64,000 bases of DNA from Mongoliibacter ruber (GTDB lineage: Bacteria > Bacteroidota > Bacteroidia > Cytophagales > Cyclobacteriaceae), in NCBI RefSeq assembly GCF_003003005.1, contig NZ_PVTR01000001.1, positions 331,108 through 395,107 of the forward strand, given 5' to 3'. A program made the translations under genes and the position numbers. This document shows, piece by piece, positions 28,062 to 37,353 of the stretch. Below the pieces are notes generated by a model. That model was not told where the DNA came from and did no database searches. It saw only the letters and a list, made by a program, of their open reading frames with translations. Numbering within the stretch: the stretch's first letter is position 1; each line of letters starts with the position of its first letter.

Positions 28062-29681
28062 ATGAAAAATTTAAAAATATCTATACTCTTAACCTCAATG
28101 TTTTTTCTCGGAGCTTGCCATGAAAGTTTCCTTGACGAACGAGCTTTTGACATCATTACTGAATCAAATTTCTTTACAAATCAAAATGATGCTATTACTG
28201 TCACCAACAGCATATACCAGTCGCTGTATGGAAACTATACTACCAATCTTCTTCAGTTGAATGAATATCCAACGGAAGCTGTAACAACACGTCTGGAGCT
28301 GAATTCTTCCCAGGGAAGATGGGATACCTGGCAGTTTCAGGTTGGAGATTTCAGCGGCATTTACGGAGCGAGCTATCTAACCATTAACCGAGCAAATATT
28401 CTGCTTGATAACATTGAAAGGATAGATATGGATATCGCTCTGAAAGAAAGACTAAAAGGTGAAGCTCTATTTTTACGTGCACTATCCTATTTCAATCTTG
28501 TCCGAGTTTTTGGTGGGGTTCCAATTAGAGTTACCTCTACCGTTGGGGTAGAAAATCTGGAACTGCCCAGAAGTTCTGCTGAGGAGGTCTATGAACTTGT
28601 AATCGATGATTTGAACCAAGCAGCTGAGTGGTTGACCTCCAAATCAGCACTTACAGGAAACAATAAAGGAAGGGCAAATAAAACTGCAGCATATACACTT
28701 TTGGGGAAAACATATCTGACAAGAGCAAGTGACCCTTCATCAGTCCAAAGTGGGGACTACCAAAGAGCCATTGATGCGCTAAACAATGCCATAACGGTTG
28801 GTGACAGCAACTTGCTTACTGACTATACTGCCATATTCGAAATTGGAAATGAAAACAATGAGGAAATCATTTTTGATATTCAGCGCATGGATGCACCAGA
28901 TCTCGGTGGAAACTTGACACCTTTACTTGGTACTGCTGTTACCAATGAGCTGTTTCAAATCCCTTGGCATGATTACCTTGCCAATGTTGATTTCTACAAA
29001 TCTTTTTCTGATGGAGACAGCAGAAGGCCTGCCACTTTCTATGATAGGATGCAAGTTCCTGAGAGTGCTGGTGGAGGAATAGTTTATTTTGACCCAAACC
29101 TCAGCCCAATAGAAGGTTCATGGAGAAGAGCAGATAACGATGAACAAGTTCCTGCAAGCCTTATTGACGTGCATGTTCCCGGTTTCAGAAAATTTGTTGA
29201 CATGGGTGCTATTCAAGCCAATAGAGATCGAAATAATTACGTAATCTTAAGGTATTCGGACGTGTACCTGATGATGGCAGAAGCCATCAGTGGCCAAAAC
29301 AATGGCCCCACTCCTCAAGCATTCGAATACCTCAATCGAGTTAGACGAAGGGCCTATGGAGTGGATATTTACAGCCCAAATCCCGACGTTGACCTTTCAG
29401 GACTAAATCCAGTGGAATTTACAGAAGCTCTTTACCGGGAGAGAAGAAAAGAGTTTGTAATAGAAGGGCATGGTTGGTTTGATGGAAAACGTATGTTTGA
29501 CATATTTAGAAAAGTCATTGTGGAGTCTGCTTCCTCGGGTGGCAGCTTAGGCTTAAACAACAGGCCAAAAACAGTTATCGAAGCAAGTAGGATAGCCGAT
29601 CCTAGATATTTCTTGATGCCTTTTGGATTGAATCTGTTTGAAAGAAATTCTTTACTCACCCAAAACCCTGGTTGGGAATAG
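28062..29681 (+). CDS. SusD/RagB-family surface glycan-binding lipoprotein (susD1)
   Basis: A 539-residue lipoprotein with lipobox FLGAC, helical TPR-type scaffold and the family C-terminal region (LRYSDVYLMMAEA, YRERRKEFVIEGHGWFDGKR). It binds oligosaccharides and caps susC1. It is the second gene of the operon and is followed by a 22-bp-stem terminator, separating it from the GH30-like gene. Confidence 0.94.
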   Translation: MKNLKISILLTSMFFLGACHESFLDERAFDIITESNFFTNQNDAITVTNSIYQSLYGNYTTNLLQLNEYPTEAVTTRLELNSSQGRWDTWQFQVGDFSGIYGASYLTINRANILLDNIERIDMDIALKERLKGEALFLRALSYFNLVRVFGGVPIRVTSTVGVENLELPRSSAEEVYELVIDDLNQAAEWLTSKSALTGNNKGRANKTAAYTLLGKTYLTRASDPSSVQSGDYQRAIDALNNAITVGDSNLLTDYTAIFEIGNENNEEIIFDIQRMDAPDLGGNLTPLLGTAVTNELFQIPWHDYLANVDFYKSFSDGDSRRPATFYDRMQVPESAGGGIVYFDPNLSPIEGSWRRADNDEQVPASLIDVHVPGFRKFVDMGAIQANRDRNNYVILRYSDVYLMMAEAISGQNNGPTPQAFEYLNRVRRRAYGVDIYSPNPDVDLSGLNPVEFTEALYRERRKEFVIEGHGWFDGKRMFDIFRKVIVESASSGGSLGLNNRPKTVIEASRIADPRYFLMPFGLNLFERNSLLTQNPGWE

Positions 29682-29719
29682 TAAATTTCATACTATAAAT
29701 CTAAGTAATAAGATACAAC

Positions 29720-29770
29720 ATGTTTTAACAAAAAAGCAGATCGAAAATATCTGCTTTTTTGTTAAAACAT
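29720..29770 (+). terminator. Long perfect hairpin terminator after susD1
   Basis: A 22-bp perfect inverted repeat (29720-29741 with 29749-29770), core AGCAGAT/ATCTGCT, loop CGAAAAT. T/A runs on both sides make it usable in both directions. Confidence 0.88.
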
Positions 29771-29869
29771 CTAGGAGTCAGAAAAAGAGGGCTTTTAATC
29801 AATTTGACTTTGATAAAAGTTACCTTAATTTTTAATTATAAGAATCAAACATAATTGTTAAGTACTTGC

Positions 29870-29879
29870 TGCAAACGTT
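29870..29879 (+). promoter_or_regulatory. Candidate LacI-family operator B (upstream of the GH30-like gene)
   Basis: TGCAAACGTT in CTGCAAACGTTTCGAAAAG, with the perfect inner palindrome AAACGTTT. TAACTTTA at 29896-29903, a one-mismatch -7 element, follows 16 bp later, so the site would lie between or over promoter elements. Confidence 0.55.
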
Positions 29880-30048
29880 TCGAAAAGGAAGTTTTTAACT
29901 TTATACACAATATTAGGTAGGTACAAAAGTGAAAAACTATATTTGACCTAACAGTTGGAAAAAGTTGAAACCCACTAGAGGGATAACGAATGTAACCTTT
30001 TTGAGATTTCTCCTGATTAATGAAATTTCAAGAACAATTATCAAACCC

Positions 30049-31611
30049 ATGAAAAAAAACCTACTGATTGCACTTCTATCCACAACCATTTTTTTATACG
30101 CTAAAAACTCTAAAGGACAGGCAGATGACTTCAAAGCAGTAAAAGCCAAAGTTGACTTTAAAGACAAGTTAAGGGAGTGGGATGGATTTGGATTTAATTA
30201 TGTTGAGACGGCCCAAACCTATGATCACAATAAAAACCCTCAGGATTATGGGGGATTCAAATATTTAAATGAAACTGCCAAAAATGAGATCATTGAATTG
30301 GTTTTTGGAGAAGAGGGACTAAGACCTTCATTGATCAAAATGTTCCTTGACCCCCTACATCAAGCAGAAGAAAACGGTGCATACGACCATAAAACTACCA
30401 CTCAAAATATGCGATATTTTGTGAAGGCTGGTTTAGAGAAGAGCAAAAAAAGAAATGAGTCATTACAAATCATTACTACCCTTTATGCTCCACCTGCATA
30501 TATTACCAATCAAAAAGTAATGAGAGGCAGAGATTTAGATCCTGATAAAATAGGACATCTGGCAAATTACCTAATTAATTGGGTCAAATTCTTAAAAGAA
30601 GAAAACCTACCTGTCAGTCATGTATCCATTCATAATGAGGGAGAGTCGTGGCTGAGATGGCCAGAAGATGGTACTACTGGTGGCGCCTTAGACGAAGGCC
30701 ACGATTACAATTTCTTTTGGAACCCTGAGCAGACTTTAGAATTCATCAAATTCCTTAGACCTAAAATGGACAATTCCGGACTTCAGGATATTGGGATTAC
30801 CAATGGGGAATATACCAATTGGTACAGGTTTTACCATTGGGGATTTGCCAAAGCTTTGGCATCTGACCAAAAAGCTCTGGACAACCTATCACTTGTTACT
30901 TCTCATGGTTTTTATGTCGGACCCGTTCAGTCCGGCCGCTGGCATGGTCCCCATAGCAATTTAGGTATCGATCTTATAAGGGAAAAACGACCTGAGTTAA
31001 AGTCATGGGTCACTTCTACTGCCTGGAATGTATTCGAAATGATCGATGGGAATCGAACCGGAATAATGGACTCCCACTTTATCAAAGAAATCCATGGGAA
31101 CATTTATGAAGCTAAAGTAAATGGAATTATTCCTTGGGCCGGCATTCAAAACCACGTAGAATGGTGGAAGCCTGACCCTAATCCCGGCACTGCAATCAGA
31201 ACATTCAAAGATGGAACATATGAAGTCCCTAAGGCCTATTATTTCTACAAGCAAGTATCAAGGGCTGGTAAACCGGGAATGGACATAGTCTATACAGAAG
31301 CAATGGATTCAGAATTTTCCCTGATTGGTTTTGCTCCGGGAAGCACTGCTCATCCAGGTGCTCTCGTGATCACCCATACAGGTAAGGAGGATAGATGGAT
31401 CAATGTGGACATGATGGGCACCAATGAGGTCATCAAAGCTTATAGGACTACTGGATCAGAAACTTATTTTCAAAAAGAAACAGCACGAACAGAACCTCTT
31501 TCGGGAGACAATCATCTTGAGATTGACAGCTATAAAATGGAAAACAACACTTTGATCTACAAGGCACCTGCAGGATCTGTAACCACTTTCTATCTAAATC
31601 TAAAGCAATGA
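30049..31611 (+). CDS. GH30-like secreted glycoside hydrolase
   Basis: A 520-residue exported protein; the ATG at 30049 gives a signal peptide (MKKNLLIALLSTTIFLYA). Residues about 35-430 resemble the clan-A (beta/alpha)8 barrel of family GH30 (WDGFGFNYVE; FGEEGLRPSLIKMFLD), with a C-terminal beta-sandwich (about 440-520). The acid/base glutamate is likely Glu197 in SIHNEGES. The usual strand-7 nucleophile 'W-x-T-E' reads W320-V-T-S-T, with no glutamate there, so the family assignment or mechanism is atypical. GH30 enzymes act on beta-1,6-glucan, xylan or related glycans; the true substrate is unknown. Its stop overlaps the next ATG (ATGA). Confidence 0.72.
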   Translation: MKKNLLIALLSTTIFLYAKNSKGQADDFKAVKAKVDFKDKLREWDGFGFNYVETAQTYDHNKNPQDYGGFKYLNETAKNEIIELVFGEEGLRPSLIKMFLDPLHQAEENGAYDHKTTTQNMRYFVKAGLEKSKKRNESLQIITTLYAPPAYITNQKVMRGRDLDPDKIGHLANYLINWVKFLKEENLPVSHVSIHNEGESWLRWPEDGTTGGALDEGHDYNFFWNPEQTLEFIKFLRPKMDNSGLQDIGITNGEYTNWYRFYHWGFAKALASDQKALDNLSLVTSHGFYVGPVQSGRWHGPHSNLGIDLIREKRPELKSWVTSTAWNVFEMIDGNRTGIMDSHFIKEIHGNIYEAKVNGIIPWAGIQNHVEWWKPDPNPGTAIRTFKDGTYEVPKAYYFYKQVSRAGKPGMDIVYTEAMDSEFSLIGFAPGSTAHPGALVITHTGKEDRWINVDMMGTNEVIKAYRTTGSETYFQKETARTEPLSGDNHLEIDSYKMENNTLIYKAPAGSVTTFYLNLKQ

Positions 31612-32564
31612 GAATAAAATCGCTCCTTTCATTTTTACTCCTTACACTCATACTCAATCCGGATGTTTCTGCCCAAAATCTAAAGATAGAATCTTTGGGA
31701 GAATCTTTGGAAAGGAATTCCCTTAACATCATTGATTTTCAGGATCTGTTTTCCACTGGTGGAAGTACCAGTTTGCGTAATAACCAACAAAATAATCTGA
31801 TCTGGAAAAATCAAGGGTATTTTCAAAGAAATAGGGATCTTGGACAAGTCTTTCAAGCGCCTGCAAATTTTGAGATCAAAGCCATCATCCTTCGTACAGG
31901 TCCAAGTACTACTGCAATTCTAGAAAACACACCAGGAACAAGGGTTTTTATTCAATTGTTTGAAGTTTTTGGCACTCCCGTAATTCATGAAAATGATACC
32001 CAGGAAGGAAACCAAGCAAGCCATGGTTTTACCGAAAACCATAAAGGGGACGATTATATCGCAGGAATTTCCTATAAATCTATTGCAGTTATAAGAGGTG
32101 GGATTTTCCCTGAGATCGCACCTACTCTCATTGGTGGAAAAGAGAATAGTGATCAAAGTGGCAAACTCCATTACCTAAAGTTTCTGATTGAAGGCCTCGA
32201 TTACAAATTTAAAAAAGATAAAAGATATGCCTTCCTCATAGGGTTTGAAGACGAGGGTGAAAATGTGGGGTTCACCTTAGCCAACTTCAACAGAGCATCT
32301 CATGACGATATTCCATCTCTCAATAGTCCCAACGATCCATATCCCGCAGGATGGGGAATCAGACGGGAAGGCAATGGGGAAAATCCACCAACACTGGCAC
32401 CTGATATTTCAGCACCAACTGACAAGCAATTACTGAATTTGTTAATTGGCCAATCTCTTTTTCCAAATGGTAATCAACGGTTCAGAATTCCTCCCACCAC
32501 AGATGGATATCCTGATGTTGACACTTACCGCGACCTGGAGTTTTACATCGAAGCGCTTGATTGA
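31608..32564 (+). CDS. Secreted protein of unknown function, coupled to the GH30-like gene
   Basis: A 318-residue protein with signal peptide (cleavage after DVSA). I recognise no family. It looks all-beta: RDLGQVFQAPANFEIKAIIL and TRVFIQLFEVFGTPVI suggest a carbohydrate-binding-module-like jelly roll (about 50-240), and the C-terminal part (PPTTDGYPDVDTYRDL) is proline-rich and short. The ATGA overlap with the GH30-like gene shows co-translation, so it probably works on the same glycan. Its 3' end overlaps the convergent LacI gene by 22 bp. Confidence 0.6.
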   Translation: MRIKSLLSFLLLTLILNPDVSAQNLKIESLGESLERNSLNIIDFQDLFSTGGSTSLRNNQQNNLIWKNQGYFQRNRDLGQVFQAPANFEIKAIILRTGPSTTAILENTPGTRVFIQLFEVFGTPVIHENDTQEGNQASHGFTENHKGDDYIAGISYKSIAVIRGGIFPEIAPTLIGGKENSDQSGKLHYLKFLIEGLDYKFKKDKRYAFLIGFEDEGENVGFTLANFNRASHDDIPSLNSPNDPYPAGWGIRREGNGENPPTLAPDISAPTDKQLLNLLIGQSLFPNGNQRFRIPPTTDGYPDVDTYRDLEFYIEALD

Positions 32565-33586
32565 CCGTTTACAGGATGCCCGGAGGATTCCCGGATGATA
32601 AGTTCTGTATTTAGAATCCTGGTTTCAGGTATAAAATCGGCTCCTTCGTCCAGCATTTCAATAAAAAGTTTGGCTGCTGTTTGACCTATCTTATTAATAG
32701 GCTGGGAGATAGTAGATAGACTTGGTTCAAAAATTTCAGACAAGGGCTCATTGGTAAATCCAACCACCGCTATATCTTCTGGAATTTTCATCCCGCTTTT
32801 CTTAAACACATGCATTGCCCCATATGCGGCTGTATCACAGACGACAAAAACTCCATCTGGCTTAGTGGATTTTGAAAGCAACTCTTTTGCGCAGTCCATT
32901 CCACTTTCTATACTGAAATCGGAATAAACGATAAGGTTTTCATACACTTTTACCTTGTAATGGTTCATTGCATCCAAATAACCCCTTAGCCTATTTTTAC
33001 TAAGGGAAAGGTTATCAGGACCCGTAATATGGGCAATTTTTCTCTTTCCTAATTTGATCAGGTGCTCTGTAGCTTTATAGCCGCCTTCATAATCATTGAC
33101 CTGAACTTTACTGAAATTCAAGTCACAGGTTCTATTAAACAACACCAATGGTATACCCTTTTCTTTTAGCTTTTCGAAATGGCTATAGTCTTTTGTTTCC
33201 CGGGCTATTGACGCAATAATTCCGTCTACCCTACTTGCCAATAAGAGTTCAATGTTTTTCTTCTCGGCTTCATAACTCTCATTTGAATGACAGACCATGA
33301 CATGATACCCATTGCTTTGGGCTATTTCCTGGATTCCACTGATCGCTTGGGAATAAAAATATGTAGTAAAACTGGGTATAAGAACTCCGATTGTTTTGGT
33401 TCTTTTTGTTACCAAACTCAAAGCTACCAGGTTAGGCTTATAACTCAGTTCCTCCGCCAATTTATGCACAGCAACTTTTGTTACAGGATTGACATCAGGG
33501 AGATCCCGCAAAGCCCTTGAAACTGTGGAAGTTGAAATATTGAGTTTCTTGGCAATATCCTTTATGGTAATTCCTTCACTTTTCAT
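32543..33586 (-). CDS. LacI-family transcriptional regulator of the glycan locus
   Basis: A 347-residue repressor/activator. The N-terminal helix-turn-helix and hinge are clear (TIKDIAKKLNISTSTVSRAL; ELSYKPNLVALSL), followed by a periplasmic-binding-protein-like sensor domain (TIGVLIPSFTTYFYSQAISG; PDGVFVVCDTAAYGAMHVF). An in-frame ATG one codon upstream (33589) is also possible. It is the last gene of the minus-strand cluster, 25 bp after the GH74-like gene. It is the only regulator in the locus, so it is the natural candidate to bind the TGCAAACGTT sites. The ligand is presumably a sugar from the glycan. Confidence 0.9.
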   Translation of the reverse strand: MKSEGITIKDIAKKLNISTSTVSRALRDLPDVNPVTKVAVHKLAEELSYKPNLVALSLVTKRTKTIGVLIPSFTTYFYSQAISGIQEIAQSNGYHVMVCHSNESYEAEKKNIELLLASRVDGIIASIARETKDYSHFEKLKEKGIPLVLFNRTCDLNFSKVQVNDYEGGYKATEHLIKLGKRKIAHITGPDNLSLSKNRLRGYLDAMNHYKVKVYENLIVYSDFSIESGMDCAKELLSKSTKPDGVFVVCDTAAYGAMHVFKKSGMKIPEDIAVVGFTNEPLSEIFEPSLSTISQPINKIGQTAAKLFIEMLDEGADFIPETRILNTELIIRESSGHPVNGQSSASM

Positions 33587-33614
33587 CATATCAGTTTATT
33601 TTGGGTTTACTAAA

Positions 33615-35828
33615 TTAATAATCGAAATGAAAAGCTCCATTTCCGCTTGTAGCTACATATGCTCTATTTAGACTTTCATCCAAAGCCAAACCTTTTATCC
33701 GTAATGCTCCTTTGGACTTATCGTAACAGTTTTTCCAATTTCTCCCTTCATCCAAACTTATCAGAACAGATGGGTTCATCCGTGACCAAAATAGATCTTC
33801 TCCTCCAATAATCAGGACTTCTGAATCATTAACCTCCTTCAAATCCAGCGCAGTCACATTAAATACACCTTGGTCAAGTGGATATATTTTCTCCCATGAT
33901 ACACCGAAATCTATTGACCTCCACAACCCTTCCTTTATAAAACCAGCATAAACTGTTCCTTCCCTTTGAGGATGAGCTTTTAAAACGGTCAATACAGATG
34001 CTGTATCAGACTTAATTGGCAATCCAAAATTCCTGCTTTCCCAGCTTGACCCGTTATCATGACTTACAAAAATCCCTTCTGTCCATTCGCCCAAATAGAT
34101 GGTACCTTCTCGTTTTTGATCAAGAGCCAATAACTTGTCTGCACCGACCACATTCTTCCTTTGTCCTTTGACAATGTTCAATAGTTCATCTTCTATAAAA
34201 TCTCCGTTGACAGGTATAAAATCCACCTCATTCTGAAGAGGATAATTTAAGCGTTCAATTTGTCTCTTGAAACTGTCCCACCTATACAGCCCCGCAGATT
34301 GATTCAGGTCTCCTTCCACAAGGACAAAAAATTTGCCTTTTTCCCAAGGATTGTTTTCAATTGCCTGTACATACGACTTTGGCAAAAACTCCTGTATCAA
34401 GTTTGGTCTGGAATCTACATATTCAAACAAGCCTGCTTTTTGCTTATTTCTCAAACCATAGACTATCGATTCACTTTCACCAAAAGAGATGGCTGTGCTG
34501 GATGGCATCCCACCGGATATAAAGCTATTAAATGTGGCACCATGGTCATTGCTGACCATAGGGTTATGATCCGCTAAAGTAGAATACACCTTACCTCCTG
34601 ATACTTCAATGTTTTCCAGGCAACTGGTTTCCAGACCAATAAAATGGTTCCCATCCCAGCTGACCCCACTATCTTCTGACACAGAAACACCATACCAGTT
34701 GGAAAACAACAGTCTTCCTTTATCACTGACATCCAATCTTATTTTGGAAACCGCCCAACCAATATGATCAAGGCTTCGGATATAGGAAGGGTAGTTTGAA
34801 AAATCCTCCCATGAATATGCTCCTTTCAGTCTCCAAGATTCTCCCCCGTCCTCGGTAAAATAAATCGGTAAATTGGATAGGCTATGACCCGGCCTTGCGT
34901 CCGGAACAGTAAACATCCTGTTGGGAGAGCTTTCATCCAACTCGATCGTATTATATTGAAATCCCGAAGGAAGGCCATTTTTCAACTCCTTAAAAGTCAA
35001 ACCTCCATCTACGCTTTTGGCCACACCTCCAAACACAGAAGTCCGGTCATTGGCAGTGGATACGTTGGTCTGAATAAAAGACCCAATCAAAACCTTATAA
35101 TCTTGAGAATGAAATGTCAATTCTGTGAAATGCCAATCAGGGTTTTCAAACAAAAGCTGCCAGTTTTGACCTGAGTCTTGCGATTTAAACAACTTCCCAT
35201 TTTTGGATGCTGCAAAATAATTTCCCGGTAAATAAGGACTGATGGAAATAGCTGCGAAACTCTCCTGCTCACCAAAAACATACTTCCAGGATTCACCCTT
35301 GTCTTGACTTATATAAATCCCCCCACTATCCCCTGCTGCCAATACATTTCCTTCAGTTTTAGGGTCAAAAACAATAAGTTCTCCAAACATTCGACTTGGA
35401 CCATTTCCGAAAAATCCCATTTCATCATTCACTTTATTCCAAGTTTCTCCTCCATCAGAAGATTTGTGAATACTTCCAAATAAGCTACCATTTCTCAAAT
35501 CTCCTGAGGCTCTCATCATAATATCTGCATCAAATGGGTCTATAGCAATGCTCCTGACCGAATGGCTGAACCAGTCTTCCAGTCCTCCATTTTTGGCAAC
35601 CCAGGATTTTCCTCTATCATAACTCACAAAGATTCCTGCCACATCGCAGCGGGCAAACCAAGTATCCGTTTTTACAGGATGCTGTACCAGGCCTGTAATA
35701 TAACCGCCTCCACCTGTAGCTGATTGTACCCAATTTACAGAATTGTTGTGAGGACTTTGACAAAAAACCATCTGCAGAGAGATGGAGATAGTCAGGAATA
35801 AATTCCCGATAGACTGACTAAAACTCAT
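33615..35828 (-). CDS. GH74-like protein with Asp-box (BNR) beta-propellers
   Basis: A 737-residue exported protein (signal peptide to about FCQ). About eleven Asp-box motifs S-x-D-x-G-x-x-W/F are visible, such as SSDGGETW, SQDKGESW, TEDGGESW and SHDNGSSW, fitting two seven-bladed propellers. The start (SATGGGGYITGLVQHP, then ARCDVAGIFVS) parallels the GH74 xyloglucanase start 'GGGGFVPGI...ARTDIGGAY', including the conserved Asp. It is probably a glycan-active enzyme or glycan-binding propeller; enzymatic activity is not proven. It lies in the minus-strand locus, preceded by a 16-bp palindrome. Confidence 0.75.
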   Translation of the reverse strand: MSFSQSIGNLFLTISISLQMVFCQSPHNNSVNWVQSATGGGGYITGLVQHPVKTDTWFARCDVAGIFVSYDRGKSWVAKNGGLEDWFSHSVRSIAIDPFDADIMMRASGDLRNGSLFGSIHKSSDGGETWNKVNDEMGFFGNGPSRMFGELIVFDPKTEGNVLAAGDSGGIYISQDKGESWKYVFGEQESFAAISISPYLPGNYFAASKNGKLFKSQDSGQNWQLLFENPDWHFTELTFHSQDYKVLIGSFIQTNVSTANDRTSVFGGVAKSVDGGLTFKELKNGLPSGFQYNTIELDESSPNRMFTVPDARPGHSLSNLPIYFTEDGGESWRLKGAYSWEDFSNYPSYIRSLDHIGWAVSKIRLDVSDKGRLLFSNWYGVSVSEDSGVSWDGNHFIGLETSCLENIEVSGGKVYSTLADHNPMVSNDHGATFNSFISGGMPSSTAISFGESESIVYGLRNKQKAGLFEYVDSRPNLIQEFLPKSYVQAIENNPWEKGKFFVLVEGDLNQSAGLYRWDSFKRQIERLNYPLQNEVDFIPVNGDFIEDELLNIVKGQRKNVVGADKLLALDQKREGTIYLGEWTEGIFVSHDNGSSWESRNFGLPIKSDTASVLTVLKAHPQREGTVYAGFIKEGLWRSIDFGVSWEKIYPLDQGVFNVTALDLKEVNDSEVLIIGGEDLFWSRMNPSVLISLDEGRNWKNCYDKSKGALRIKGLALDESLNRAYVATSGNGAFHFDY

Positions 35829-35913
35829 TGCTGGATCTTTTTTAATTCAATCTAAATTTTTCGAACAAAAGATCTGGAATTTTACCTCAAAATGTTGTAA
35901 ATAAGCTAAAATA

Positions 35914-35929
35914 ACGTTCCCGGGAACGT
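35914..35929. promoter_or_regulatory. 16-bp palindrome (operator D) upstream of the GH74-like gene
   Basis: ACGTTCCCGGGAACGT is a perfect palindrome located 86 bp before the GH74-like ATG and inside a 117-bp gap after the permease gene. It is GC-rich in an AT-rich spacer and has a central CG like LacI operators, but its half-site differs from the TGCAAACGTT sites. Confidence 0.5.
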
Positions 35930-35945
35930 ATAACAAAATAAAGGA

Positions 35946-37343
35946 TCAGAGAAACCTGTCAAGTAAGAGGCAATAAAGTAAGCCTGTAATTGCAACCAGA
36001 CACTCCATCACTGTCCAAATTTGAAATGTCTTCTTGACACTCACATTAAAATATTCCTTGAACATCCAGAAACCTACATCATTGAAATGGGAAAACATCA
36101 GACTACCTGAACCGGTAGCCAAAACCATAATAGCAGGATGAATTTGGTAATGAACTGCGATAGGCAATACTATTGGTGCTGCTGTCATGGTCGCCACGGT
36201 TGCAGAACCTACCGCAAACCTAATGATGGCAGCTATTCCAAAAGCAAGAAGGATTGGGTTGAATTCTATTGCAGAGGCCAAGTCACCTATATAATCGTTA
36301 ATTCCTGCTTGCAAAAGCACTTCTGAAAAAGCTCCGCCTGCTCCGATAATCAATAGAATCATTGCAATTCCCGTCACCGACTTGCCCAGTTGTGCTGTGA
36401 GGTTATCGAATGATTGGCCTTTTCTGATAAAAAGGAAAAACGAGGCCACCAAAACGGCAGTCAATAATGCCACTGTGGCTTCACTGAAAAATTTAATGAC
36501 CACCACTACATGGGACAGCACCTTTTGAAAGTCACTGCTCATCCCATAAGATCCCAAAGCATTGAAATAAAACTCTAATGAATGTTCACCCGCCGGAACG
36601 GGACTGATGACCATATCAACGAATGTCCCACCCAACATGCATAATACCGGTGAAATGGCCACCATTACGCTTACTTTGAAAGATGGTAAATTTTGTACTT
36701 CCACTTGCTTGTTCTCAAACAGGTTCAGTGGTATTTCTGCTTTTGAATTTTTAAAAACCCTAGAAAGAAATATACCAGCTATAAGGCAAGCCGGAATCAC
36801 AGGCCCTAGCCCTACCAAAAGAACAAAGTTCAGATCTGCTCCAAAAACTGTTGAAACATAAGTCGGTGCCGGATGGGGCGGCAAAAATGCATGGGCAATA
36901 GAAAGTGTGGCAGCCAAAGGAATTCCTAAATATAACAATGGCAATCCTGTCCTCACACAAAGGGTATAAATCAGAGGAATCATTACCAGAAAGCTGGCAT
37001 TGTACATCATGGGCAGACCGACCAAAAATCCTGTTAGCAAGATAGCATATTGGATATTTTTGAGTCCAAAAGCTTCCACCAACCTATCTGTCAATACCTG
37101 AGCTGCTCCCGAAACTTCAATAAGTTTTCCCAGCATAGCTCCAAAGACGATTATCAGGGCAATTTTACCCATGGTATTCCCAAACCCCAGCTGAATGGCA
37201 TAGATTATCTCTGTCAAGGGCATTAAATTGATAATACCAACAAAAAAACAAGTCAAAATCAGTCCCAAAAATGGACTGACTTTGAACCTGAACATGAGAA
37301 ATAAAAGAAAAACTATTCCAAAAAGGACAGTAAGCAGTGGCAT
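35946..37343 (-). CDS. GntP-family gluconate/organic-acid permease
   Basis: A 465-residue inner-membrane proton symporter with about 12-14 hydrophobic segments. Family motifs: FGAMLGKLIEVSGAA, HAFLPPHPAPTYVSTVFGAD and GSGSLMFSHFNDVGFW. GntP members take up gluconate, other aldonates, D-serine or glycerate. In this locus it suggests that the end product imported is an acidic sugar or sugar acid. It starts 10 bp after the amidohydrolase stop in the same operon. Confidence 0.9.
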   Translation of the reverse strand: MPLLTVLFGIVFLLFLMFRFKVSPFLGLILTCFFVGIINLMPLTEIIYAIQLGFGNTMGKIALIIVFGAMLGKLIEVSGAAQVLTDRLVEAFGLKNIQYAILLTGFLVGLPMMYNASFLVMIPLIYTLCVRTGLPLLYLGIPLAATLSIAHAFLPPHPAPTYVSTVFGADLNFVLLVGLGPVIPACLIAGIFLSRVFKNSKAEIPLNLFENKQVEVQNLPSFKVSVMVAISPVLCMLGGTFVDMVISPVPAGEHSLEFYFNALGSYGMSSDFQKVLSHVVVVIKFFSEATVALLTAVLVASFFLFIRKGQSFDNLTAQLGKSVTGIAMILLIIGAGGAFSEVLLQAGINDYIGDLASAIEFNPILLAFGIAAIIRFAVGSATVATMTAAPIVLPIAVHYQIHPAIMVLATGSGSLMFSHFNDVGFWMFKEYFNVSVKKTFQIWTVMECLVAITGLLYCLLLDRFL

Positions 37344-37353
37344 AGAAACAGGT

